A stretch of 64,000 nt of DNA from Sporisorium sorghi (taxonomy: Eukaryota > Basidiomycota > Ustilaginomycetes > Ustilaginales > Ustilaginaceae): contig JALCCG010000015.1 of NCBI GenBank assembly GCA_023212695.1, positions 99,115 through 163,114 on the forward strand, read 5' to 3'. Positions 29,701 to 40,600 of the stretch are shown in pieces. Positions within the stretch are counted from its first letter, which is position 1. Every line of letters starts with the position of its first letter. Below the pieces are notes generated by a model, which saw only the letters and a program-made list of their open reading frames with translations, searched no databases and was not told the DNA's origin. Made by a program: the position numbers and the translations under genes.

Positions 29701-32700
29701 CAGATCTGCACAACGTCCCACACAGCTGTGGCCATGTTGGCGGAACGCTTCGAGAAGAGCGAGCCGACCGTGCCCTTGCCGAGTGTCGATGAGCCGAAAG
29801 CATCGCCGCCACCGGCTCTGGCCTTGCGCTCCTTGGCCCTCTGCAATCGCTGTCGGCGCCACTTCTTCTTCATGACCGCCACCCACCCAGAGTAATCGAC
29901 GTTCATGTCTGGGGCCACTTCTTCTACCTCCGGCTCGATCTCGACGATCGTCGCCGCTGCCACCGCTGACACAGCTTTGGCGGTGGTGCTCGCCTCGGTC
30001 GACGTCGGCTTGACAGCTGGACGGAAGACGTCCGTGAGCTTCCTCTGCTTGAACTTGTCCTCGCGCGCGGCGACACGTTTGTAGAGCCAGTCCGGGTGTC
30101 GCACTCTCGGCACCGGGTTGGACACCTTCTGCATGGCCGCTGGGATGGTGATGAGCTTCTGGATAACACCGCCGAAACGCTCGATGTAGTAGTTCCAGTC
30201 GAGGATGTTGCGGATGTCAAAGTCGGTGATCGAGTTGTCGCGGAGGAACTTTTTCAGGTAATGCTGCTTGACGGAAGGCTCGGCGTTGAAGAGCGCCACC
30301 GGCACGGCACGTTCGGTGACAGGCGCTCCAAAGGGCTTGGCGCTGATGATGAACTTACACGCCAGACCCTTGTCCTTGATCATTTGCGCACCTAGGAACT
30401 CGGCCAAACGCTTGGCAGTGGTGATGGCGGTCGATTTCTGGCTCCCGTACTCCTGCAGCGTCTTGGACATGGACTTGTTCTCGGCGATCAAGTCGATGAG
30501 CTCCTCGTCGTGCAGCGTGGAACCTTTGCTGTACAGCACATCGAGCCACTGGTTGGCGACCTTGGCTACAGCAGCATAGCACTCGTCGAGCGTGGTGCCT
30601 AGCAAGAATTTCTCGAAGATCTGTTTCTGGAAATCCTTGATGAGCTGCAGCTCTCCACGACGCTTGACCTCGAAACCTTTCAGTTCGGCGAGCGAGCCGT
30701 CCGGGTTGAAGACGGCGTAGCGCTTCTTGAGCAGCTTGTCCTCCTCCTTGGACGAGGGCAGGATCATGGCCTTGTAAGGACCGTCGAGCTCGAAAAAGAT
30801 CGAGTTCTCGCTGCGCACCTCGTACCTTCCCTTTTCCTTGTCGACCAGCTCGTGGTACTGGTGGTTGGTGAACTTCTCGTGGACGAGATGGTTGAGCATG
30901 GTGCAGGGATACGAGATGCCAAACTTCCTGCCGCCTTTGACCTTGAAGGTGAAATTTTCGGGAAAGACGCCGGGAAGCATGCACCAGATACCGTCGGTGT
31001 CGAGTTCGAGCGGACGGCCGATGCGCTCGACGAGCTCCTTAGCCATCTGAATGATGGAAGCGCCGGTGAGACACGTGATTCCGGCCATCTCCATCGAGTA
31101 CCAACGGGCGCCCTTTCGCATCACGTAGCCGTAGAACGAGTTCAAAATACACTTGTGGGCGAGCTGCAGCGAGTCGTAGAGCACAATCATCTTTTTGGCT
31201 TCGATCGTGTCGTTGAGCGAGTCGGCCTTGTCGAGGTTCTTCTTCCACGTCTTGTGCAGGCCCTTGTACTCGTATCGACGGTCACGGAAGTCGCGCACCG
31301 TGTTGATGTAGAACGGGTTCTCGCGCTGGCAGATGACCGCTTCACGGATGACGGTCTTGGATTCGTGCGTCTTCCTGTACACCTTGCGCGAGTAGTCACC
31401 GAGTCGCTTGTGGAGCAAGGCGGTCCTCTCGTTTTGCTCGAGGTCGTCGTAGGTGCGGCGAGGCAGATGTGCCGCCTTGGGCGGGAAGGTCTCGTTGGCG
31501 AGCGCGTTGCGGATCATGTTGACCTCGTCGCGCTTAGCTGGGAAGTACTCGCCTCGCCAGGCCCAGTCCATGCGCTTGTCGCACTTCATGCCTGGACGAT
31601 TGTAGTCGCACGTGGCGCACATGGCTTCGCTCACCATGGAATCCGGCTGGAGCCGGTAGCTAAGCATGATGTTGGGGTACATGGCCGCGACGTCGAGATG
31701 GTAGATGAGCGGACAGTCCTTGCGAATGGGGTGATCTCGCATCACCTCGAGCATAGTGCGAATCTCGGCCTTGACCTCGTCGTAGTTCTCGATATCGTCC
31801 AGAGCCAGCTTGCCCTCCTCTCGGATGCTGAACTGCAGCGCTGCATCGAGATCGTCGATGAGCTGCTGGATCGCTGCGGGATCCACGCGAAAGTCGGTCT
31901 CGATGTCGGAGCGGAAGACGCCGGCTTCCAAGGCTTCTACGTGTCCACCGACGTAGGTCTCGGACTCGAGGAGGTGGCCCTTGTAGGTGTTTCCGACCGG
32001 ATCCTCGTGACGGTTGGGCATGATGATGTTGCCCTTGAACGCTTGCACCATGAGCAGTGTCTCGCACAAGGTGCCGGAACCCTTGCGAAGCACCTCGTCC
32101 GGGTTGAGCGGAATGATGTTGCAGAGCGAAAAGATGAAGGGATGCACGTACTTCATGTAGAGGTAGTAGGTGGCGACGGCGTCGGAGACCGAGTACTGAG
32201 CCAGTGTCTGAGGCTGCTCGATGGCGTACGGCGTCATAAGCTCGGGGTCGAGCTCCATAGGGTCGTAGCCGAGCTTGGCCACGGTCACGGCCTTGAGACC
32301 CTGCGATCCCTGCGGCAGGTAAGAGTCACGCTGCACCCATCTGAAGCAGTCGAGATGGGCGGTGGCGCGCGACTTGTACTCATTGTCCGAGTCCTTTGCA
32401 AAGCCGATCTCGTTCATCATGTTGAGGCCGTGCGCACGAGCACGGGCGTCGATGAAGGGGAAATCGAACGAGTCACCGTTGTACGTGGCAACGACGGTAG
32501 GTCTGGCGTCGCGGAAATGTTCGAAGAAGCGTTCGAGGACGGCGAGCTCGTTCTCTTCGTTGAAGATCATGAAGGGACCTTCGTACTCGTCCTTGGGAGT
32601 ATATTCGAAGTTTTCAATGTCTTCGGAAACGATTTCGCGGTTGGTAATGAGGTAACCGTGGCCGTCGATCATGTACGAGATCATCATGATGGCATCGGTC

Positions 32701-33707
32701 TCGGCGTCGGGGAACTTGAGGGGCTGCTTGGTGGTCTCGATGTCGAAGGCCATAACGACGGGATCGGCACGCTTGACTCGGTCGGTGACCATGCGGAGGC
32801 TGACGATGCCGTCCTCGAAGCTGACGTCGTACCAGAGACCGACTCGGATGTCCTGATCGATGGCGACGCGGAGGTAGTAAGGGATGTCGTACTCTCGGAT
32901 GTCGACGAGGCACTCGGCAGGATCCAGAGCGCTGGCTGCGGCGCGCTTTCGGCCACCTGTCCAACCGTCATCGCCGACGAGACCAGCAGCTTCGCCGTGG
33001 GTGTCCATCTCGATTTCGACCGAGGCACTTGCTGCGGCGGCCGAGGCGGCGCTCAGCACGTCGGCGTACGTATCGACAGCAGAGAGCTTCTTTTGTGCTG
33101 CTTTTGCGATGGGCAGGAGCTCCTTGCGGACCGAGAGGAGGTCTTGGACGTTGAGGAAGGTGAGTCGGAGGTAGAGGCGCTGATGGCCGAGCAGGTGGTT
33201 GGGAAGCTTGAGGTCCTCCTTGCGATCGCGCTGTATTGACTGGATGAGGCCTTCGAACCTGCGACGGAGCCATTCCTCGACGGAGCTTTCGGTTCCTGGT
33301 CTGCATCCTACGAGGAAGTAGGGTTGATAGAGAACGGTGGCTTTGAACATGCTTGCGTCGTCCTCGATGAAGTAAAAATCGACGCCGCTCTTGCCTGTAG
33401 GGTGATCCGGGTCGCGTAGCAGTGTGGGGTGCATGTTGACGAGCCATGCTTGCCTTGTCTCGCCTTGCTCTAGACGGTGAAAGCCGAGCCTTTCATCGAT
33501 CTCGTCCCGTTCCTTGACCTCTTGAAAGCGTTCCTCGACGGCAGAGCCGTCCTCGACGCCCTTGACCAGCTGTGCTGCCGCATTGGCGATGGCCTTTTCG
33601 GTGGCGCTCTTGAAGGAGCCGGATCTTGGACCACCTCCGCGCTTGCGAAAGGCGCCGCGAGAGCGGACGTTGGATCCGCGACTTGTGAGGCCAAAGGTGT
33701 TTGGCAT
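26781..33707 (-). CDS. POL2: DNA polymerase epsilon catalytic subunit A
   Basis: Leading-strand replicative polymerase with proofreading exonuclease, nuclear. The protein has 2,308 residues, the expected size. Exonuclease motifs: FDIETTK (Asp322, Glu324), [12 protein letters not shown] and [13 protein letters not shown]. Polymerase motifs: [10 protein letters not shown] (Asp672); [28 protein letters not shown] (Asp903, Asp905). All catalytic acids are intact. A second, inactive polymerase-like half follows. The C-terminus carries the paired cysteine clusters (CTFC...; CAKC; CNKC...CEC) that bind the other subunits and metal. The frame is open to a TTG at 33785; ATG 33707 (MPNTFGL) is the first ATG. 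MluI-type boxes lie upstream. No inteins, introns or frameshifts were seen. Confidence 0.98.
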   Translation of the reverse strand: MPNTFGLTSRGSNVRSRGAFRKRGGGPRSGSFKSATEKAIANAAAQLVKGVEDGSAVEERFQEVKERDEIDERLGFHRLEQGETRQAWLVNMHPTLLRDPDHPTGKSGVDFYFIEDDASMFKATVLYQPYFLVGCRPGTESSVEEWLRRRFEGLIQSIQRDRKEDLKLPNHLLGHQRLYLRLTFLNVQDLLSVRKELLPIAKAAQKKLSAVDTYADVLSAASAAAASASVEIEMDTHGEAAGLVGDDGWTGGRKRAAASALDPAECLVDIREYDIPYYLRVAIDQDIRVGLWYDVSFEDGIVSLRMVTDRVKRADPVVMAFDIETTKQPLKFPDAETDAIMMISYMIDGHGYLITNREIVSEDIENFEYTPKDEYEGPFMIFNEENELAVLERFFEHFRDARPTVVATYNGDSFDFPFIDARARAHGLNMMNEIGFAKDSDNEYKSRATAHLDCFRWVQRDSYLPQGSQGLKAVTVAKLGYDPMELDPELMTPYAIEQPQTLAQYSVSDAVATYYLYMKYVHPFIFSLCNIIPLNPDEVLRKGSGTLCETLLMVQAFKGNIIMPNRHEDPVGNTYKGHLLESETYVGGHVEALEAGVFRSDIETDFRVDPAAIQQLIDDLDAALQFSIREEGKLALDDIENYDEVKAEIRTMLEVMRDHPIRKDCPLIYHLDVAAMYPNIMLSYRLQPDSMVSEAMCATCDYNRPGMKCDKRMDWAWRGEYFPAKRDEVNMIRNALANETFPPKAAHLPRRTYDDLEQNERTALLHKRLGDYSRKVYRKTHESKTVIREAVICQRENPFYINTVRDFRDRRYEYKGLHKTWKKNLDKADSLNDTIEAKKMIVLYDSLQLAHKCILNSFYGYVMRKGARWYSMEMAGITCLTGASIIQMAKELVERIGRPLELDTDGIWCMLPGVFPENFTFKVKGGRKFGISYPCTMLNHLVHEKFTNHQYHELVDKEKGRYEVRSENSIFFELDGPYKAMILPSSKEEDKLLKKRYAVFNPDGSLAELKGFEVKRRGELQLIKDFQKQIFEKFLLGTTLDECYAAVAKVANQWLDVLYSKGSTLHDEELIDLIAENKSMSKTLQEYGSQKSTAITTAKRLAEFLGAQMIKDKGLACKFIISAKPFGAPVTERAVPVALFNAEPSVKQHYLKKFLRDNSITDFDIRNILDWNYYIERFGGVIQKLITIPAAMQKVSNPVPRVRHPDWLYKRVAAREDKFKQRKLTDVFRPAVKPTSTEASTTAKAVSAVAAATIVEIEPEVEEVAPDMNVDYSGWVAVMKKKWRRQRLQRAKERKARAGGGDAFGSSTLGKGTVGSLFSKRSANMATAVWDVVQICPSSRPGEYRMWISIDQHLQSLKLRVPRQFYVNFKSQPSDAVFLSGVYQAERLVKTLPRDIPCRHLYRITVDEDVYQEQEAHFSNLVHHPNVEGVYEKQLPLDVRALIQLGSTCVYGRNSQAQKLSRALDTGFRLQDLSAPTSVDISPSHKYLSGGAGIRYFYLYHANKDNRHVLCLFSPEGEIKVHIVDSAGLRQVPNLETMYADRVAHMRKRGKLPEGSGVFEYADAMRVDVRVHTSASRAFKALAKDLATLRAAKQGSAILALCTSKDQAYYETRVPSVADFPIIKIAAAALEDDLPALGWQLYSARRMLQCYLRASAWIRGWIDLASHFDLPLGNMEKDFTLFGADIDFARRLVKQDMVLWWSPHPQPDLGGREQDIHAQSRWDEQELLEISHAGAYGTVCLEVGLVDLAVDSVLQSGTVNEMEGSTSGLAFEGASHNLDEYSRGTVESSTILGDSVLTSAVFAAVKGMVKAWYTTKRRNRSPYAALLSDNFWRWASSDGSALFEPALQRFLFGLMKKTLLQLLAEFKRLGASIVYASFNRMFLLTSKPTAANAMAYSRYLLSAVTSRELFKHIQLDIIHYWEYLLWMDTANFGGVIADADSLVASAEKQAEEGTRADAVAPTFNVEMNWNIQTFLPLAVQEKFSVAVGSFIYSLYEYKRRAALAGEHERTPLRAVLEPNTPANPATPGDGDQAKGDKGEGASASTLAPAAKFATDLINHTMTRKMLKQLSELKSAMQTSSDEINAAVARDEDEEYIDMLTTEHRRVWSFPTLPGAWLALSNPLLEFVKTTTAVLALAKENAIEVQIMKRNLLDMINVREFSTEAEFRNPCEPFKLPLVICTFCNDDRTLDLCRDADLMPEASGGAMTTPPKWKCAKCAFPYNIAHLEMRLINIATSYLESFHLQDLRCNKCGALKQTNLQPHCECSGSFGLMVTRKETLKKLKSLLTIAQYHGLATVAMAVEGILSMI

Positions 33708-33728
33708 TGTGTGAGTGAGGGTCGCTGA

Positions 33729-33740
33729 GACGCGACGCGG
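33729..33740. promoter_or_regulatory. Tandem ACGCG boxes just upstream of POL2
   Basis: GACGCGACGCGG carries two ACGCG cores about 23 bp upstream of the POL2 ATG. It resembles MluI cell-cycle boxes, but the position so close to the start could also be chance in GC-rich DNA. Confidence 0.3.
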
Positions 33741-34186
33741 GGGTTGAAGATAGGTTTGTTGTTGTAGTGTGCTTGCTGATGCCAACGTGTAATGTCGATA
33801 GATTGGTTGATTATGTGCGACGTGGTCTTCTGCTGCTAGGGAAGAGTCTATGGGTATGTTTGTTGGAAACTGAATGCAAATGCAGTGAAGATGATGGGAC
33901 GGGAGAGCTGTGGAAGGTTCCTGGTGCTCCGTCTATGGCTGAGCTTGGAGTGCGATAATACAGATGCTGAGATGATGTTGAACGAGCCGGAGAGTGAGAA
34001 ACAAGATGATGGTGAGAGTGTGAAGACGCTGCAGCCACTCTCTCATCTGTTCTTCTGAGTCGTTTGTCGTTGCTTGCTGAGCCTTTCGTCCAAGGAATGC
34101 TTTGCCAACGAAATTTCAACCAACACCGAATTGAAGCTGCATAAGAGCGAACGAGCAAGCACACACGTCGCGTCGTAGGAAGCAGC

Positions 34187-34194
34187 GACGCGTC
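34187..34194. promoter_or_regulatory. MluI cell-cycle box (GACGCGTC)
   Basis: A perfect ACGCGT within the palindrome GACGCGTC, 480 bp upstream of POL2. MBF-type factors (Mbp1/Swi6, APSES family) bind this sequence upstream of DNA replication genes in fungi; use here is inferred. Confidence 0.45.
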
Positions 34195-35118
34195 TGAGTC
34201 GGAAATCGGGTTGCCATCCGTCCATGCAATTCATTTTCAAGTGATTTTTTTCGAAAAAGAAAAAAGAGGTCACCGACCGACCTTTTCGTTCCTCCAACCT
34301 GCAGCCTCTTGGTGGACCCTGAGAGCTCTCAACCCTGCGCGGAGAAGCCGTCAAGGTCAAGCCTGTCGCTTCAACGGCGAGGTGTCCTGCGTCGCCTAGT
34401 GTCGCTGCGAAAGTTTTGCTGGGGCTCTTTCTAGATTTGAATTCGGCTTCATTTCGCTGTCTTGCTTTCTTGCTCCAATCACGAGCTCACTTTCCGCCAG
34501 CAGTGCTCCAATGCAACCCCACTTTCCCGCGCCTGCGCCCGATGGCCGTTGGGTCACTGCCGAAGCTTGAGAAATAGGAACAAGCTCAGTCTTGCCGATG
34601 AGCTTGATCTAGCATGACGGATTGCAATGCTAATGCTGATGAGGGTCGTGACAGATGGCAAAGCTGTTGGAGGAGGGGACTCAGACAAGATGCATGTGGG
34701 GCCGCAGCAGCAGCAGCAACAGCCAGGGCGTTGTTGACAAGCGGAGCTGATGCATCCGCAGCTCCTCGTTTTTTCATTGTGGGCTCAGCTCAGCCATGAA
34801 GGCAGGCACTTCCCGCTCATGCGAGACGAAGCGAGACGAAAAACGGGAACAGGCGGAGGGGCCCAAACGCAAGACCCTTTGTTGTTCTGCCTGACCGATT
34901 CGCATCTTCTCTTCTCACATCTGCTCCCACGCCACGCCGACAGAATCAGGAAAGTCGGTCCTCCCATCGATGATTCAGCCTTCAACGCTCTGAAGTCAAC
35001 ACTCTAGCACTTTTCGCACTCAAAACAGTGTTTTCGCCGTAACGGAGCTGCAGCGGAAGAGCAGAGTCGAGGAAGCCTTGAGGAAACGAACGCAACGAGG
35101 TCGTGCAGGGAGGAGCAT

Positions 35119-35128
35119 ATATATAAAC
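35119..35128 (+). promoter_or_regulatory. TATA box of the BTB-like gene
   Basis: TATATATAAA, 81 bp before the ATG at 35209, followed by a CT-rich leader without any ATG. It is the only canonical TATA box I noticed at such a position in the window, suggesting regulated rather than constitutive expression. Confidence 0.6.
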
Positions 35129-35208
35129 ACCCGACTCGTCTCTTCTCTCCCATCCCCCATTCATCAAACCGTTCTCGATCCCCACTTCCCCTCCCACTTC
35201 AACCATCG

Positions 35209-35988
35209 ATGCCTGCAACGCCTATCCTCCGCGTGGACCTGCGCGACGCCAAGATGCATACTTCAGCTTCGCCATCGCCATCGAGCCCAGCAGACAAATG
35301 GGATTCTGGCTTTGTTCCAGAGCCGGTCGTTTATGGTTCGGTCGCTTATTGTAGCGATCCAGAGAGCCATGCGGGAAGCAGCGACTACGCCGATGACAGC
35401 GACAACGACATCGAGATGCATACACCCCTAACCAGCCATGCCTCTGACGAAGAAGTCGATCAGGACATAGTCATCCTGGCTGGGCAAGACGGTGTCGGAT
35501 TCCAATGCTCGCAAATCGACATTTACTTCCGATCCACCATTCTGTTCGACATGATCAAGACTCACGGACAACAGGCGCGCATCAGCCTGCCACTTCCTCA
35601 GAAAGAGGTACGTATGCTCGCCGACACGATGGCCTTTTCCAACATGTACACTGGCGATTTTTGGCGACCTTATCCGCTTCCAGACTTGGTTCGAGCCATC
35701 GAGCTTTACGGATTCTACGATTGTTACAAATGGGATGCCAACGGACTCCAGCGGTCCATCATTGACCGGCTCACCGACATCGAATCACGAGAAGATCTGG
35801 TCGACCCGCGTTTTTGCCTGGATGAGCCGAGGTTCGCTCGCAGACTGCGTGGACTCGCCGAGTACCACGGCATGAGCAGGCTCGTGCAGCTGATCGACGA
35901 GCGAGTGCCTGCTCACATCATCGGTGCGGCTTACGGTGACGGCGACGGCGACCGACCGCGCAAGTGGCGCAAGATCTCGGAGAAGTAA
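35209..35988 (+). CDS. BTB/POZ-like protein, function unknown
   Basis: A 259-residue protein. Residues 1-84 are disordered and acidic. From about 85 it has a BTB/Skp1-type pattern: DIVILAGQDGVGFQCSQIDI, then YFRSTILFDMIK, ARISLPLPQKEVRMLADTMA and LPDLVRAIELYGFYDCYKW. This is the order of a BTB fold with its later helices. The C-terminus is basic (RPRKWRKISEK), possibly a nuclear signal. There is no Kelch, MATH or zinc-finger partner domain, so a role as a substrate adaptor or self-associating scaffold is a guess. The start lies 81 bp downstream of a TATA box with no ATG between. The BTB assignment is by pattern only. Confidence 0.65.
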   Translation: MPATPILRVDLRDAKMHTSASPSPSSPADKWDSGFVPEPVVYGSVAYCSDPESHAGSSDYADDSDNDIEMHTPLTSHASDEEVDQDIVILAGQDGVGFQCSQIDIYFRSTILFDMIKTHGQQARISLPLPQKEVRMLADTMAFSNMYTGDFWRPYPLPDLVRAIELYGFYDCYKWDANGLQRSIIDRLTDIESREDLVDPRFCLDEPRFARRLRGLAEYHGMSRLVQLIDERVPAHIIGAAYGDGDGDRPRKWRKISEK

Positions 35989-36236
35989 GTAGCAAAGGGA
36001 AGCGCAAGTTATCAGCATGCTAGACCGATGTTGACCAGCTTGTTTCTACTCTCTTATGCTCTTCCCGGATCTTCAGCCGTGCGGCCGAGGTGGTGTTGGG
36101 CTAGGCGAGAGGCAAAAAAAAAGGCAGAGCAGCCTGTGTATGGCCCCGCTCAGCTCCATAGCGCACAGTGAAGATCGATTCTTTCCGACGAGTGTTGCGG
36201 CTGAGAAAGACAAAGCGAGTGAAGGGGAGAGAGATA

Positions 36237-36330
36237 CTGACAGACAGACCGACTGACAGACAGACAAGCAGAAACAAGCAGAGGGCCAACGAGAAAGAGA
36301 GAGCGGGAGAGAGAGACAGAAAGAGAGAAG
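36237..36330. repeat. GACA / GA simple-repeat tract
   Basis: Imperfect GACA tetranucleotides (about 36237-36268) grade into AGAGAG dinucleotides (36290-36330). Low-complexity polypurine DNA in a 3' flank. Confidence 0.75.
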
Positions 36331-36347
36331 ACTTCGCATTGACGAGC

Positions 36348-36361
36348 TACAGTAAATTTAC
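36348..36361. promoter_or_regulatory. TACAGTAAATTTAC element, second copy
   Basis: Identical over 14 bases to 24628-24641. It lies 23 bp past the UPF0047 stop, so here it would be in a 3' UTR or terminator rather than a promoter. Confidence 0.3.
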
Positions 36362-36383
36362 ACGTTCTTGCGATCGTATTCTT

Positions 36384-37224
36384 CTAGGGCACGATTGTGG
36401 CGACGATCTTGCGCTTGTGGGCTAGCTTGCGGAACTCGCACAGGTAGATGCCCTGCCACGTTCCGACGTTGAGGCGACCATCAGTGATGGGGATGGTGAT
36501 GGAAGGTCCGATCAAGCTGGCCTTGGTATGCGAGACCGAGTCGTCGGGGCCTTCGTCGGTGTGCTTCCAGGGAAGAGACTCGGGGACGACCTTGTCAAGA
36601 GCCTATAGATGGATCAAAGAAGCGCGGGAATCGAGGAACGAAGGAAGAAGGAACAGGTCATCGATCGGTCAGCCAAACCACGTCGAGCACACGCCACGGG
36701 CATCATCAACTGCATCATCAAGGGTTACTCACCATGTCCATATCCGTGCGGACGTCGCGGTCAAAGTTCTCGTTCAAACTCAGCGCCGCCGAGGTGTGCT
36801 GGATGAACAGCGTCAGAATCCCCACCTTGACGCCCCGCAGTCCCTCCTCCAGATGCGGCATGACCTCGTTCGTCACAAGATGGCAGCCCTTGCTGCGGGA
36901 GCCGAGCGTGAACTGCTTCTGCCACGGCATGGTCGCTTTGAACTTGACACCTCCTGCTGGATCGTTACACGCACAAGCCGCTGCGGTATGTCGCTTGCGC
37001 GAGTACAGATACTCGAAGATGCCTGGGACGGGGAGGAGCCAGTAGAGTAGCGCGAGCGCGAGGACCAGCAAGGTGATGTACGTAGGGTCCGCGTAGTGGC
37101 CCGCCCGGTGTTGCGCTTTCAACCGACGACGTGCTTCGCGTTTGTCGATGGGCGCGTGCGGCGACGAAGAGTAGAGCGTCGAGCTAGGTGGTGTGAGTGG
37201 TGGCGAAGAAGTGCTGCTAGACAT
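36384..37224 (-). CDS. UPF0047 / YjbQ-family protein with N-terminal membrane segment; one intron
   Basis: Two exons: 37224-36733 and 36602-36384, joined to 236 residues. The 130-base intron (36732-36603) has a GTGAGT donor and a CTATAG acceptor and joins between codons. Joining is required: the frame stops inside the intron, and the family C-terminus is on exon 2. The UPF0047 domain (about 99-236) has [49 protein letters not shown] and [12 protein letters not shown], with the conserved His/Glu/Asp positions. Bacterial YjbQ proteins show secondary thiamine-phosphate synthase activity; the true role is unclear. The first 98 residues contain a hydrophobic segment (about 48-65), absent from ordinary family members. 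Met99 (ATG 36930, GCGACCATGCC) would give a normal-sized soluble form. Confidence 0.85.
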
Positions 37225-37613
37225 CGAGATGGAGGTTGAGTGCGAAGAGCATTGCGACCAGTGCGCACGGCGCAGCGCACTTCGATTTTGGAGGTGATCT
37301 TCCCAACCGCTGCGGCTGGCCGTGACGTCATCCGCTTTCCCGCACACGAGCAATGCGTTCTAACTTAACATTTTTGCATTTTTCGCGGCGTCAAAGTGAC
37401 CCAACACTCACGACATCGACAGCAGGATGGCCCCACTCACACGACGCACACCCGTCGATCTGATCAATCTCGCAAGAGAAGCAGACGCAGATCAAGAGGC
37501 AGCACACTGAGGCCCACACGCCACGCCAATCGCTGATACACTGATAAAACTGGTATAAAAATTTCGCTCCAAAGGGACCTGTTCACACATCATGACTGTC
37601 CAAGGCTGGCGCA
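37225..37613. promoter_or_regulatory. Intergenic, UPF0047 promoter / RhoGAP 3' end
   Basis: A 389-base gap between two minus-strand genes. An AT-richer patch around 37360-37390 and 37540-37565 may mark core promoter and poly(A) regions. No specific site was identified. Confidence 0.3.
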
Positions 37614-40600
37614 TCAGCTCATGACAGCCGAAGGCGCAGCCTGGTTGTTGTGGTGCATCGGGTACTGCTGCTGGCTTTCGTGCTGCTCGTACTGTCGATT
37701 CGTGTTGCTGCGCTCGGCCGCGGCGCCGTTCTCGACCCAGCTCTCGTTGACCGGCTCGTCGGCGATGCCCTCCAGGTCTTCGTCCACGGTCCTGTGACTC
37801 AGACTGCGCCCTTCGAGACCGAGCAGCTTGTCGGCTTGGCTCTCGCGGTACTGGACGCTGTTGCGCTTGTTGCGCTTGGCATTGTCCATGGCGTCACCGT
37901 TGAAGCCCTGGTCATTGACGTCAGCAGGAGCAACTTCCTCCTCGATGCGCTTGGGCGCTGGCTCGCCGTTGGCATCCGTCTCGAACACGGAGTCAAACTC
38001 GGTGAGGAAGAGCGCAAAGACGCCGGCACCGATGGCGAGCGTGGGACTGAAAACAATGCCGACGTTTCGCATTGTCATCTTGTTGACGTCCGAGTGTTCG
38101 ATGATCTTGATCAGATGGCTGCACAACGTACGGAGGAGCGAGTAGTTGGCCAGAGGCAGCTGCGAGACCAAGTCGCCCAGCTCGTTGATACGCTCCGCCC
38201 GGTCCTGCAGCTCGTTGACGCGCATGAAGTCCATGTGCAGCTCGCGCGTCAGAACGCTGGTGGGCAGTTCGCGCAAAAAGGTCTTGAGCAGCCCGGCGAT
38301 GGCGTGAGGATCGTAGTATTGGTTCTCGGCAAGCAGGTCGACGTCGCCCTCCATGTTGAAGCGGTCCTTGAGCGTCTTGATCACCGCGGACGAGCCAGAG
38401 AGTCGGTAGATGCCCTCTTCCATGAACGCGTTGCGCTTCTCGAGATACTCGATGCAGCGGTAGACAACGGACGGCAACGCCAAGCCCTCGTGGATGCTCG
38501 AGATCGCAATTGACTCTGCGAGCGGCACGCCAAACACAGGTCGAGGCTCCCGGTTCTGCTTGTCGTGGCCGCCAAAGGCTCGGAAACCTTGCCAGAATCG
38601 CTTCTTGTCGTCCTTCTTGTTGTCCGAAGCAACGTCGTCCCTGGCACCGAACTTGTAGCCGGCAGGGATGGGTGCGCCGTTGATCGGTCCGCTGATGGAC
38701 GCCTTGCCGCGGCCAAGCGAGTCGTTGCGCAAGCCAGGCGAGCCAGGAGGGTCGTGCAGATCGGCGTTCCTGGTGCTGGCGGGCGAGCGTGGCTCGTTAA
38801 AGCTGCGATACGAGGCGGACTGCGGCAAGGAAGTGGGAGCGGTAGAGGCGGCTTGCCTGCTGGTGGCCGTCGAGTCGACACTGTTCAAGCGGGCAGAGTT
38901 GCTCCTGCTAGGATCCTGGCCAATGGGCGCGCCGCGTTCGCCATCGTGAGCAAAGGGCCGCGACGACAGATCAGCTGACGGACTAAAGGCAGCGTCAGGC
39001 AACCGACCGCTGTAGCCGCCATCTCGACCGGGCGTGGACGGGTTGTGCGAAAGCGACATCTTGCTCATCGCCTGTGTCGGAGAAGCAGGTGCATCGTCGA
39101 CCGAGTTGCCATCGAGCTCGGCAATGGCGCGAACCAGCACATCGACCCAGTCGTCTCGCTCCTCATCGCTTTCGGCACACAGCACATGTCGAGCAACTTG
39201 AGTTGGCTCTTCGTGGCTGACCTCTCTCTTTTCGAGGATGAGGAAAGCGTGGCGGTAGGAGTTCTCGTCCTGTTCGCTTGCGGCGGCGCTCTTCTGCTGT
39301 CGACCGATCTGGGCATCTTTGATGTTGATGCTTCCGATCTGGGCGCCGCCGCGCGTCTCAAAGTAATTGAGATACGAGTTGCGCAGCACGTAGAAGCGGG
39401 TGACCCACCTGCCGAGGTTCTGACCCTTTTTGGTGAGGAAGCCTTCCTTGTTGCACGAGGTGGGGTCACGGACGCGGTTGGGGACGACATCGGTGCAGAG
39501 GAAGGTGCAGACCTCGTCCTTATCCGGCAGCTCGAGCACCATGAGGCTCTGAAGGTAGATCTCGAGGAGCGCCTTGCGTTGGTCCACCTTGGCAGGCGCG
39601 TGGTCCTTGAAGAGAGCCTTGTCGGGCAGAGGCGCAAGACGCTGGGATGCCTTCTTACCGACCTTGCTGCGGAGCTTGGCGTCGAGACCGACGATGTCGC
39701 TATAGCTCTTTTCGATGGTCCACGAGGTGGGCGGGGTGGGTTCGCCGGACGACATGCTGTTGAGACCCCACGAGGCGGGAGGGTGCAGGATGTCGACGGT
39801 GATGAGGAACGAGATGGACTCCTTGCCTCGATCAGGCGAACGGTAGTTGGTGCCTTGGATCTTGACGCTGGCAACGCGCAAGAGGGACGAGTCGAGACGC
39901 GGAGCTAGCACGCGCTTCTTGACGTCGTCCTTGGATTTCTTTGAACCGGGACCGCGCGAGTTGCGATCGTCCGTCACCATCCTGGACGCGAGGGACCGGG
40001 TGCTGGCCGACGATGGGATCATGGTGGGCATTACTTCGGCTCGATTGCGGTTGGGACCAGAGGCCAGCAGCGACCTTTCCTGCTCTGCGCTTCGATCGAC
40101 ATGGGCCTGATAGGGAGAGGCGGTGACGCCCGATGGCGAGGAATGGCTCTGCTGGTGAGGCGTGCGAAGGCGGTCTTGCACAGGAGTGCGCGGAGTCATT
40201 CCGATCTGGTGTGGGTTTTCGTCGGTGCCCGAAGCGGAACTGCGCTCGATGGCCTCGAAGTCTTCATGGCTGGCGGGAGAATCCGTAAGCTCGTCCGCGC
40301 CTTGTCCCGGGCGAGCGAGCGACATGGACTGGGCCTGCGCCTGAGCAGCCGCCCTCTGCTGCATGATGGAAGCGTGAGGGCCGCTGCTGACGCTTCGCTC
40401 AATACCAGTATCGACGGGCTGGGTGCTGCGCGAAGGGCCCTGATCGACACTGGTGATTGGGCTGTCGTAGACGTGACTGGAGCCGTTGGTGTTGGAGCGA
40501 GCCGGAGTTTCCTCGTAGGTAGCGGCGGCTGATCCGAACGATGGTTGGGCAGGCTCTGATGGATTTCGGTAGGCTTCGACGGTGGGGTGGACAGGTGCAG

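Larger units (their letters stand above)
33708..35208. promoter_or_regulatory. Divergent intergenic region, POL2 / BTB-like gene
   Basis: About 1.5 kb between divergent starts. Recognisable elements are CGCG-core MluI-type boxes near POL2 (33729-33740 and 34187-34194) and a TATA box 81 bp before the BTB-like gene. No conserved ORF was seen. A (CAG)n-like run at 34700-34725 falls in no convincing gene. Confidence 0.45.
35989..36383. terminator. Convergent 3' intergenic region, BTB-like / UPF0047
   Basis: A 395-base region between convergent stops. It is purine-rich on the plus strand, with GACA and GA repeats (36237-36330), and carries the second copy of TACAGTAAATTTAC. No gene was seen. Confidence 0.4.

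Noticed and set aside
26361..33239. Very long antisense frames (777 and 795 codons) opposite POL2, and 600 codons opposite the SH3-RA gene (13364-15166)
   Set aside because: They are mirror frames created by GC-biased codon use of the true genes: no domain pattern, Arg/Leu/Val/His-rich composition, and the sense strand encodes complete conserved proteins.
36237..36330. GACA/GA repeats as a CRISPR-like or satellite array
   Set aside because: Units are only 2-4 bases and imperfect with no spacers; this is simple-sequence DNA.
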